This document shows positions 34,484 to 41,485 of a DNA stretch of 64,000 nucleotides, piece after piece. The DNA lies in contig NZ_JACJOD010000041.1 in NCBI RefSeq assembly GCF_014695385.1, forward strand, positions 124,001 through 188,000. Reading direction: 5' to 3'. Under the pieces are notes generated by a model. It was not told the DNA's origin. It saw only the letters and a program-made list of their open reading frames with translations, and did not search any database. The position numbers and the translations under genes were made by a program. The DNA comes from Trichocoleus sp. FACHB-46 (GTDB taxonomy: Bacteria > Cyanobacteriota > Cyanobacteriia > FACHB-46). Position 1 is the stretch's first letter. Each line of letters begins with the position of its first letter.

Positions 34484-35881
34484 ATGACTGCCACAGGCAT
34501 CAACCCTTATCTAGCTGACAACTTTGCCCCGATCCGTAGCGAAATTACCGTCGAAGACCTCCCAGTGCTGGGAGAACTTCCGACTGACCTCAACGGCATG
34601 TTTGTCCGCAATGGTCCCAACCCGCAATTTCCGCCCCTCGGTCGCTACCATTGGTTCGATGGGGATGGGATGTTGCATGGGGTACAGATTCAAAATGGCA
34701 AAGCCAGCTACCGCAACCGCTACATCCGCACGATGGGATATGAAGCCGAGCGAGCAGCAGGCAAAGCCTTGTGGGGTGGCATGTTGGAACCCACACCTCC
34801 CAACAATCCCTATGGCCCTGTCAAGAACGCTGCTAATACTGCCCTAGTCTGGCATCGCGATCGCCTACTCGCCACTTGGGAAGGAGGCGCACCCCACGCC
34901 GTTACGGTACCTGAGCTAGACACCATTGGCCCCCATACCTACCAGGGTAAGCTTACTTCTGCCTGCACAGCTCACCCCAAAGTAGACCCCGTAACGGGTG
35001 AGATGTTGTTCTTTGGCTACTCTCTATTTCAACCGCCCTATTTGAAATACAGTGTTGTTTCTCCTGAAGGCGAGCTGGTTCGTACTGTTCCTATCGACTT
35101 GCCTGTGGGTGTGATGATGCATGACTTTGCCATCACTGAGCACTACACGATTTTTCTTGATTTACCCATGGAGTTCCGTCTGGAACGGATGCAGCAGGGA
35201 CAACCTCCCTTGGTATTTCGGCGCGATCGCCCTAGTCGCTTTGGCATCCTGCCCCGTCATGGAGACAACAGTTCTATTCGTTGGTTTGAAGCTCCCAGCT
35301 GCTATATCTTCCACACGCTCAATGCTTATGAATCCGGCAATGAAGTGATTTTACTGGCCTGTCGGATGAGCGAGGTAGATGTCCTCGGTGCTGCCGATTC
35401 ACCTATGCATGACGAGAGTGACCTCTCTCAGGATGATTCTGCTGCTCCTTGTCTGTATCGTTGGCGCTTCAACCCCAAAACAGGTGAGGTTCATGAGGAG
35501 AAAGTGAGCGAGCTCCCTGGCGAATTTCCTCGGATTAACGAGCACTATACAGGTCGCCCAAACCGCTATGGTTATTTAGCGAAAAGCGCTCAGGGTTCTA
35601 TGCCCCGGTTCGATGGTTTCATTAAATATGACTTCACGACTGGAGCGACCCAAGTTCATGAATTTGGCAGAGGACGTTATGGCGGTGAAGGTGTTTTTGT
35701 ACCCCGACCTAACGCTACGGCTGAGGATGATGGCTGGCTGATGACCTATGTGCATGACCAGACCACAGACACCTCCGAATTAGTGATGATTAACGCTCAG
35801 GATTTCGCTGGAGAAACTGTTGCCCGTATCCCTCTACCGCAGCGAGTTCCCTACGGGTTTCATGGCATTTGGGTTCCATAA
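34484..35881 (+). CDS. Carotenoid oxygenase family protein
   Basis: The protein has 465 residues. It is a beta-propeller non-haem iron dioxygenase that cleaves polyene chains. Family marks are NGMFVRNGPNPQF (about 36-48), HWFDGDGMLHG (about 56-66) and four iron-binding histidines in the contexts TAHPKVDP, MMHDFAITEHY, FHTLNAYE and the final GFHGIWVP. Cyanobacterial relatives cleave apocarotenoids or carotenoids, including apocarotenoid-15,15'-oxygenase; the substrate and position of cleavage here cannot be read from sequence, and a stilbene-cleaving activity is not excluded. It is soluble or peripheral, with no signal peptide. The arsenic cluster follows 112 nt downstream with its own operator. 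Confidence 0.95.
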   Translation: MTATGINPYLADNFAPIRSEITVEDLPVLGELPTDLNGMFVRNGPNPQFPPLGRYHWFDGDGMLHGVQIQNGKASYRNRYIRTMGYEAERAAGKALWGGMLEPTPPNNPYGPVKNAANTALVWHRDRLLATWEGGAPHAVTVPELDTIGPHTYQGKLTSACTAHPKVDPVTGEMLFFGYSLFQPPYLKYSVVSPEGELVRTVPIDLPVGVMMHDFAITEHYTIFLDLPMEFRLERMQQGQPPLVFRRDRPSRFGILPRHGDNSSIRWFEAPSCYIFHTLNAYESGNEVILLACRMSEVDVLGAADSPMHDESDLSQDDSAAPCLYRWRFNPKTGEVHEEKVSELPGEFPRINEHYTGRPNRYGYLAKSAQGSMPRFDGFIKYDFTTGATQVHEFGRGRYGGEGVFVPRPNATAEDDGWLMTYVHDQTTDTSELVMINAQDFAGETVARIPLPQRVPYGFHGIWVP

Positions 35882-35967
35882 ACTCATTAGATCTGGCTTC
35901 ATTCAGGCTGCGATTGCCATGAGGATGACATTGACTGAAAGTTAGACCTAAAATGAGGCATCACTTT

Positions 35968-35981
35968 AATCAAAGTTGATT
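35968..35981. promoter_or_regulatory. ArsR-like operator upstream of arsR
   Basis: AATCAA-AG-TTGATT is a perfect 14-bp palindrome ending 12 nt before the arsR ATG. It is in the position expected for autorepression and resembles the ATCAA-n-TTGAT halves seen at ArsR/SmtB sites. Confidence 0.6.
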
Positions 35982-35993
35982 TAACAGGATTTA

Positions 35994-36323
35994 ATGCAAA
36001 AAGTATCATCTCCGCCCTCCACTTTAATCGCTGCTGGTTTTCATGCTCTTTCCGATCCGCTGCGTCTCCAGGTTTTGGATTTGCTCAGAAGTCAAGAGCT
36101 TTGCGTTTGCGATCTCTGTGAGGCTTTAGCAGTCAGCCAATCCAAGCTGTCTTTTCATCTAAAGGCGTTGAAGGAGGCGCAACTTGTCCAAGCCAGGCAG
36201 GAGGGACGCTGGATTTATTACAGTCTCAACTTGCCTCAGTTCGTAGTTTTAGAACAATATCTATCCGAGTTTCGTCGTTTCAGCCCGATCTTACCTGCTC
36301 GCAGTTGTCGAGATAACGCTTAA
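35994..36323 (+). CDS. arsR: ArsR-family arsenite-responsive repressor
   Basis: The protein has 109 residues. It is a winged-helix dimer that releases DNA when As(III) or Sb(III) binds. The metalloid site is visible as ELCVCDLCEA with cysteines 37, 39 and 42, the arsenite-binding pattern of ArsR in helix 3. The recognition helix follows (VSQSKLSFHLKALKEAQLV) and the wing is QARQEGRWIYYSLN. The ATG has AGGA 4 nt upstream. The aquaporin, arsC and arsH genes follow on the same strand, and palindromes lie before this gene and before the aquaporin, so it should repress both itself and the others. Confidence 0.95.
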   Translation: MQKVSSPPSTLIAAGFHALSDPLRLQVLDLLRSQELCVCDLCEALAVSQSKLSFHLKALKEAQLVQARQEGRWIYYSLNLPQFVVLEQYLSEFRRFSPILPARSCRDNA

Positions 36324-36381
36324 CTCCTATCGAACTTACTTTGAGCCATATCGTTGCAAGTCTATCAGTAACAAAACCTGC

Positions 36382-36409
36382 TTGACATATCAATTTTTAT
36401 TGAAATAAT
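36382..36409 (+). promoter_or_regulatory. Sigma-70 type promoter overlapped by an ArsR-like site
   Basis: TTGACA (36382-36387) and AATAAT (36404-36409) are spaced by 16 nt. The spacer contains the inverted repeat TCAAT-TTTT-ATTGA (36390-36403), extending outwards to about eight pairs with one mismatch, which would place a repressor directly between the two promoter elements. The transcript would start about 20 nt before the aquaporin ATG. Confidence 0.6.
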
Positions 36410-36436
36410 GGATATAGTTTCGGTATTAAGTTGGGC

Positions 36437-37177
36437 ATGCGGGCAGCAAAGACTGTGTCAAAGCCAAGGCAATGGAAAACAAAGCACTTGACACTTTTTG
36501 CCTGTCGGCGGGAAGCGATCGCGGAAGCGGTAGGGACGTTTATTCTGGTGTTTGCGGGCACTGGAGCTGTCATGGTGAACCAGATCAGCGATGGTGCCGT
36601 GACTCACCTCGGCGTTAGTTTTGTCTTTGGTGCCGTTGTCGCTGCCTTGATCTATACGCTGGGGCACATTAGTGGAGCGCACTTTAACCCCGCCGTCACG
36701 CTAGCATTCTGGGCCAGCGGCTTCTTCCCCCGCAAGCATGTCATAGCTTATATTCTGGCTCAGTCTTTCGGTGCCGTGGTTGCCTCAGTCGCACTGCTAG
36801 CCTCCTTGGGGCCAGTCGCTAACTTAGGAGCAACACTCCCCTTAAACGACAATTGGCTGCAATCGTTAGTGCTGGAAACGATTTTGACCTTTATTCTCAT
36901 GTTCGTGATTCTGGGGTCTGGTCTTGATCGCCGGGCTCCCATTGGTTTTGCGGGAGTAGCTATTGGACTAACGGTGGGACTAGAAGCCGCCTTTATGGGA
37001 CCGATTACAGGAGCCAGCATGAACCCAGTGCGATCGCTTGGCCCCGCTTTGGTTTCGGGTCTATGGCAACATCATTGGTTGTATTGGGTGGCTCCCATCT
37101 TGGGCGCACAATTGGCTGTCTTAATCTACCGTCAGTTGTCTAACAACTTTCAAGACATCATTCGAGATATTACCTAG
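36437..37177 (+). CDS. Aquaglyceroporin in the arsenic cluster (AqpS-like)
   Basis: The protein has 246 residues from the ATG at 36437; a TTG two codons earlier is possible. A cytoplasmic N-terminus (about 28 residues, many basic) is followed by six membrane spans of the MIP family with the two half-helix loops: GAHFNPAVTLAF (NPA intact) and GASMNPVRSLGP (NPA replaced by NPV). The channel should conduct small neutral solutes such as glycerol or As(OH)3. Its place between arsR and arsC, where arsB or acr3 normally stands, suggests an arsenite exit channel. It is preceded by its own promoter with an ArsR-like palindrome and followed by a 14-bp palindrome, so it may be partly uncoupled from arsC. 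Confidence 0.92.
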   Translation: MRAAKTVSKPRQWKTKHLTLFACRREAIAEAVGTFILVFAGTGAVMVNQISDGAVTHLGVSFVFGAVVAALIYTLGHISGAHFNPAVTLAFWASGFFPRKHVIAYILAQSFGAVVASVALLASLGPVANLGATLPLNDNWLQSLVLETILTFILMFVILGSGLDRRAPIGFAGVAIGLTVGLEAAFMGPITGASMNPVRSLGPALVSGLWQHHWLYWVAPILGAQLAVLIYRQLSNNFQDIIRDIT

Positions 37178-37199
37178 TGCTTCGCTCCATCAGATTTGT

Positions 37200-37230
37200 G
37201 GTGTTGGGCGGGCGAAGCCCGCCCAACACC
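37200..37230. repeat. Perfect 14-bp hairpin, REP-like palindrome or terminator
   Basis: GGTGTTGGGCGGGC (37200-37213) pairs exactly with GCCCGCCCAACACC (37217-37230) around a GAA loop. No T tract follows on the plus strand. Such a stable stem between the aquaporin and arsC genes may end some transcripts or protect the upstream mRNA end. Confidence 0.7.
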
Positions 37231-37289
37231 AACCAGCAAAATTAATGTGGTGACTTCCTAAAAACACTATTGAATTGGAGCAACTTGCG

Positions 37290-37703
37290 ATGAAACGTGT
37301 GATGTTTGTGTGCAAAAAGAACTCTGCCCGTTCTCAAATGGCTGAAGGCTTTGCCAAAAATTTAGGTCAGGGAGTCCTAGAAGTGACGAGTTCAGGGTTA
37401 GAGGCCAGCCAAGTACGGCCAGAGGCGATCGCAACAATGCAAGAGATTGGGATTGATATTAGCGATCAAACTTCTGATGCTTTAAGTGACTTCAATCCAA
37501 ATAATTTTGATGTGGTGATCTCCCTCTGTGGTTGTGGTGTGAACTTGCCACCTGAATGGGTAACAAGGGAAGTCTTCGAAGACTGGCAGCTAGATGACCC
37601 AGCCGAGCAGCCTGAGATCTTCCCAAGAGTCCGAGATGAAATTAAAGTACGGGTGACTCAGCTAGTCGCATCCCTGAAGGAAGCAACTGCACCTCTTGGA
37701 TAG
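37290..37703 (+). CDS. arsC: Arsenate reductase, glutaredoxin-linked SynArsC type
   Basis: This reduces arsenate to arsenite, which ArsR senses and the channel can release. I chose the ATG at 37290 (GGAG 9 nt upstream), giving 137 residues. With this start the three key cysteines fall at 8, 80 and 82: FVCKKNSARSQM is the CX5R phosphatase-like loop and ISLCGCGVNLP holds the other two. Those are the same positions known for Synechocystis ArsC, which has a phosphatase-like fold but uses glutathione and glutaredoxin. The concordance supports the start. A TTG at 37275 is the alternative. Confidence 0.95.
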   Translation: MKRVMFVCKKNSARSQMAEGFAKNLGQGVLEVTSSGLEASQVRPEAIATMQEIGIDISDQTSDALSDFNPNNFDVVISLCGCGVNLPPEWVTREVFEDWQLDDPAEQPEIFPRVRDEIKVRVTQLVASLKEATAPLG

Positions 37704-37749
37704 TGATTTACCTAACTATTTCGTCTTTATTTAGAACAGCCACATCTCT

Positions 37750-38406
37750 ATGACATCCTTCGATCATCCCCCTAGAATCTTGTTCTTGTATGGTTCCTTG
37801 CGCGATCGCTCCTATAGCCGCTTGTTAGCAGAAGAGGCCGCTCGGATTATTCAAGAATTTGGGGCTGAGGTAAAATTTTTCGATCCGCGAGAACTCCCTA
37901 TTTATGGCAGCGTGCCGGATACCCACCCCAAAGTGCAGGAATTGCGAGAGTTGAGCCAGTGGTCGGAAGGCCAAGTTTGGTCTAGCCCAGAGATGCACGG
38001 TCAGATTACGGGCATTCTGAAAAACCAAATTGACTGGATTCCCCTCAGTATTGGAGCCGTTCGCCCCACCCAAGGGAGAACTTTGGCGGTGATGCAGGTG
38101 AGTGGTGGGTCTCAATCTTTCAACGCTGTTAATACGATGCGGCTGCTTGGTCGCTGGATGCGGATGTTCACCATTCCCAATCAGTCTTCAGTTGCCAAAG
38201 CCTATCAGGAATTCAATGAAGATGGCACCATGAAAGATTCGCCCTACCGCGATCGCGTGGTGGATGTGATGGAAGAACTTTATAAGTTCACTCTACTACT
38301 ACGACATCAGGTAGATTACCTCACCGATCGCTACAGTGAGCGCAAGGAAAAAGCTGCTAAGCAAGTCGCTGAAGTGGCGAACCAAGCCTTAGAAGCGACT
38401 CGTTAG
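37750..38406 (+). CDS. arsH: ArsH, NADPH-dependent FMN reductase
   Basis: The protein has 218 residues and a flavodoxin-like fold. The phosphate-binding [15 protein letters not shown] (about 14-28) and the later [13 protein letters not shown] and [14 protein letters not shown] are ArsH-typical. ArsH proteins reduce quinones or metal ions with NADPH and in several bacteria oxidise trivalent organoarsenicals, giving resistance to them. The gene is 46 nt after arsC and closes the cluster, followed by a strong terminator at 38521. Confidence 0.95.
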   Translation: MTSFDHPPRILFLYGSLRDRSYSRLLAEEAARIIQEFGAEVKFFDPRELPIYGSVPDTHPKVQELRELSQWSEGQVWSSPEMHGQITGILKNQIDWIPLSIGAVRPTQGRTLAVMQVSGGSQSFNAVNTMRLLGRWMRMFTIPNQSSVAKAYQEFNEDGTMKDSPYRDRVVDVMEELYKFTLLLRHQVDYLTDRYSERKEKAAKQVAEVANQALEATR

Positions 38407-38520
38407 GATAAGTTGCGTCGGTATAGCCACCGCGATCTCTCAGCAAATTTCTAGTTGAATCAAACTCTATAAATCTCGTAAAGCCTTCCGCTATCTTGGT
38501 TGGGCAGGCTTAGGTGGTCT

Positions 38521-38556
38521 TGAGGCTCTCGTTAAATTTCTGAGAGCCTCATTTTG
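38521..38556 (+). terminator. Intrinsic terminator of the ars cluster
   Basis: TGAGGCTCTC (38521-38530) pairs with GAGAGCCTCA (38542-38551), followed by TTTTGTTGT. The rest of the 337-nt gap (38407-38743) shows no gene; GGAGG at 38731-38735 is the ribosome binding site of the next gene. Confidence 0.85.
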
Positions 38557-38743
38557 TTGTGTAACAACTTAGATTCTTTATTAATAAATGTTGCAGCTCT
38601 TTGATCCCATTGCTAGCTTGTGAAAGTTCTGTTTCTCACCGAGGTTCCTCTCGTATTTCAAGACTTGCCGAGAAGATAACTTTAGGGAGTTATTTGGTTC
38701 GGTATCAGCTCACAACAAGACCTCAATTTTGGAGGCTTTGGTT

Positions 38744-39568
38744 ATGGATATTCAAGGAAAAACAGCCCTTGTGACTGGGGCTTCTCGCGGGATTGGTCGT
38801 GCGATCGCTTTGGAACTCGCTCAGCAAGGGATCAAACGATTGCTCCTAGTGGCCCGTGATCAACAACGGTTAGCAGCGATCGCCACAGAGATTGAAGCGC
38901 TGGATGTAGAAGTTGTAACTTTGGCTCTAGATCTATCTCAACCTGTAGCAGTCAGCATTGCGATCGCTCAAGCTTGGCGAGATCATGGCCCGATTCATCT
39001 GTTGGTCAACTGTGCTGGCATTGCCCATCAAGTGCCTTTTTTGCAGTCGAAGCTAGCAAATGTCCAGGACGAGATCGCTGTCAATCTAGTGGGGATGTAT
39101 ACCATTACTCGTCTGATTGCCCGACGCATGGCCGCCCAGCGACAAGGACAAATTGTGAATGTTTCTAGCTTGATGGGCAAGGTCGCGGCCCCAACAATGG
39201 CTACCTATTCCGCCACCAAGTTTGCAATTTTAGGATTCACTCAAGCCTTAAGGGGTGAGTTAATGGCTTACAACGTTCAGGTAGCAGCCTTGTTACCCTC
39301 TCTGACGGAAACAGACATGGTCCGAGACCTCCACTGGTTCCGCTGGGCCGTTCCCATGACTCCCCAGCAAGTAGCGCGGTCATTGGTGACTGGGCTTCGT
39401 AAGGAATCTGCTGAGATCTTAGTCGGATGGCAAGGTCATTTAGTCGCCTGGTGCCAACGGATTGCGCCTGGATTATTAGAGAAGATTCTGCTAATCTCGG
39501 CTCCATTGCCGCGCCGGGGATATCCCATGCAACATATCCCTGCTACGGATAGTTCAGCAGAACTCTAA
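38744..39568 (+). CDS. Short-chain dehydrogenase/reductase
   Basis: From the ATG at 38744 (GGAGG 8 nt upstream) the protein has 274 residues; the TTG five codons earlier is less likely. It is a classical SDR: NAD(P)-binding TGASRGIGRA (about 12-21), an ALDLSQ acidic loop (about 66-71), VNCAGIA (about 90-96), catalytic serine in VNVSSLMG (about 139-146) and YSATKFA with the Tyr and Lys (about 154-160). The C-terminal extension is longer than the usual 250 residues. The substrate is unknown; relatives act on fatty-acyl or steroid-like compounds. A palindromic terminator follows. Confidence 0.9.
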   Translation: MDIQGKTALVTGASRGIGRAIALELAQQGIKRLLLVARDQQRLAAIATEIEALDVEVVTLALDLSQPVAVSIAIAQAWRDHGPIHLLVNCAGIAHQVPFLQSKLANVQDEIAVNLVGMYTITRLIARRMAAQRQGQIVNVSSLMGKVAAPTMATYSATKFAILGFTQALRGELMAYNVQVAALLPSLTETDMVRDLHWFRWAVPMTPQQVARSLVTGLRKESAEILVGWQGHLVAWCQRIAPGLLEKILLISAPLPRRGYPMQHIPATDSSAEL

Positions 39569-39574
39569 TCTCTA

Positions 39575-39622
39575 AGCTAGCCCCAAGTGCTAGGAAATGT
39601 ATCCTAATGCTTGGGGCTAGCT
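39575..39622. terminator. Bidirectional terminator between the SDR gene and treZ
   Basis: The 21-nt arm at 39575-39595 (AGCTAGCCCCAAGTGCTAGGA read from the left, one internal mismatch) pairs with 39602-39622 around a short loop. It separates the convergent stops of the SDR gene and treZ. Confidence 0.8.
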
Positions 39623-39627
39623 ATGCT

Positions 39628-41454
39628 CTAGACAGAAGCTTCGTACAAGGCAAAAGTCTTGGCTGGAATCTCGGCTGACTCATGAGCTGTCAGCTTTTCT
39701 GGCAGAGTCGAACTAGATCCTAGCCATTTGGGTTCAGAGCTATCGAGAATCTTTCGCCAGTTTTGGCTATGTGGATCTGCCTCAAAGCTAGCAGCGCGAT
39801 CGCCAAAGTTGATTACATAAAAAACTTGGCTCCCCTCTGCATAGCGATGCATCAGGATCAACTTATCAGTTTCGCGGCTAGAAACTTCTAAGCAATGTTT
39901 ATCAAGCTGCTTCAGCGCAGGAATGGTGCGGCGTAGGGTGATTAAATGGTGATGGAACTCCCACAACACCTGATGTTTCCCTGTATATTGCTGTTCCCAA
40001 TTCAGCTTGCTTTTTTGAAATGGTTCTGGAGACTGCGGATCGTAAGGATCTCCAGCCATTCCTACTTTCTCAAACTCTTCTTCCTTCGATCGCTGCACCA
40101 TCTGAATTAGTTCTGGGTCAGAATGACTGATGAAGTAGAAGAAGGGCGCTTCCTCGCCATATTCTTCGCCCATGAACAACATCGGGAGATAAGGAGAGAG
40201 CAGAATTGTCCCTGCTGCTAACTTTAGCCCCTCAAAAGAGGTGAGTTTTGGCAATCTTTCAGCCAATATTCGATTGCCTACTTGATCATGACTTTGGATA
40301 TAGACAATAAACTTCTCAGCAAGTTCAGCCGCCGATGAATTGCCGTGGCGACGCTTACGGTGGGGTGCGTACTGTCCGGAATAAACAAAGCCTTCCCGCA
40401 AAGATTTTTCTAAATCCTGACATCGGCCAAAATCCTGGTAATAGTGCTGCTGCTCCCCCGTTAACAGGGTATGTAGGGAATGGTGAAAGTCATCACACCA
40501 CTGAGCATCAAGTGCGTAACCACCTTGTTCTTTGGAGCGAATAATCCGTACGTCGTTCAAGTCACTCTCGGCAATTAAAAAGAGTCTTCTTCCCTGTTGC
40601 TGAGAGAGAACTTCGACGCGATCGCTCAATTCATCCAAGAAGGGTTTAGCACCGAGATCAAAAATGCCCTGGACTGCATCTAAGCGCAAGCCATCAATGT
40701 GAAATGTCTCCAACCAATACAAAGCATTGTCGAGGAAGTAATCAGTGACACCATCGCTGTAAGCGCCGTCAAAGTTGAGGGCTTCTCCCCAATCTCCGCC
40801 ATATTTTTTCGTGAAGTAAGGGCCGAAGTCACCCAAGTAGTTCCCTTCTGGTCCCACATGGTTATAGACTACATCCAATATCACGGCTAACCCTGCTTGA
40901 TGGCAGGCATCGACTAAGTGCTTGAAGCCCTCTGGCCCACCGTAGGAATTTTGCACTGCGTAAGGATATACCCCGTCATAACCCCAATTTCGCTCACCGG
41001 GGAATTGCGCCACGGGCATGATCTCAATCGCGGTAATGCCGAGTTCTTTTAAGCGAGGAAGATGGGCGATCGCGGCTTCAAAGGTACCTTCAGGCGTGAA
41101 GGTGCCGATATGTAGCTCATAGATGATCAAGTCTTCCTGAGCGATTCCTGTCCAACCTCCGTCGGTCCAAGCAAAGGCAGACTGTTCTATCACCGCTGAT
41201 GGACCGTGCACTCCTTCGGGTTGGAAATAAGAGGCTGGATCAGGGCGATCGCTCTCACCATCCAATTGATAGACATAGCGTGTTCCTGGTGTGACTCCTT
41301 CAGCCACTACCTGCCAGTAACCGTATTCCAGCGGCTGCATGGGTAGCACTTGCTCGTTAGGAGACCAAATCTTTACAGCAACTTTTTCGCGCAACGGTGC
41401 CCAAACGGTAAACTGACACCGAGCGTCATTTAGGTAATGAGCGCCTACTTTCAC
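39628..41454 (-). CDS. treZ: Malto-oligosyltrehalose trehalohydrolase
   Basis: The enzyme releases trehalose from maltooligosyl-trehalose in the cytoplasm. The 608 residues show an N-terminal CBM48-like beta domain (about 1-100; FTVWAPLREKVAVKI), a GH13 barrel (ELHIGTFTPEG, YDGVYPYAVQNSYGG, LDVVYNHVGPEGNYLG, nucleophile in FHIDGLRLDAVQGI near 260, acid in LFLIAESDLND near 295, SHDQVGNR later) and a C-terminal beta domain. The pattern GNYLGDFGPYF is TreZ-specific. The start is GTG. It lies 31 nt after the amylase gene on the same strand, so they form an operon. No treY is in the window. Confidence 0.95.
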   Translation of the reverse strand: MKVGAHYLNDARCQFTVWAPLREKVAVKIWSPNEQVLPMQPLEYGYWQVVAEGVTPGTRYVYQLDGESDRPDPASYFQPEGVHGPSAVIEQSAFAWTDGGWTGIAQEDLIIYELHIGTFTPEGTFEAAIAHLPRLKELGITAIEIMPVAQFPGERNWGYDGVYPYAVQNSYGGPEGFKHLVDACHQAGLAVILDVVYNHVGPEGNYLGDFGPYFTKKYGGDWGEALNFDGAYSDGVTDYFLDNALYWLETFHIDGLRLDAVQGIFDLGAKPFLDELSDRVEVLSQQQGRRLFLIAESDLNDVRIIRSKEQGGYALDAQWCDDFHHSLHTLLTGEQQHYYQDFGRCQDLEKSLREGFVYSGQYAPHRKRRHGNSSAAELAEKFIVYIQSHDQVGNRILAERLPKLTSFEGLKLAAGTILLSPYLPMLFMGEEYGEEAPFFYFISHSDPELIQMVQRSKEEEFEKVGMAGDPYDPQSPEPFQKSKLNWEQQYTGKHQVLWEFHHHLITLRRTIPALKQLDKHCLEVSSRETDKLILMHRYAEGSQVFYVINFGDRAASFEADPHSQNWRKILDSSEPKWLGSSSTLPEKLTAHESAEIPAKTFALYEASV

Positions 41455-41485
41455 AATGAGGGATTTCCTGTATTGATGTTTCTGA

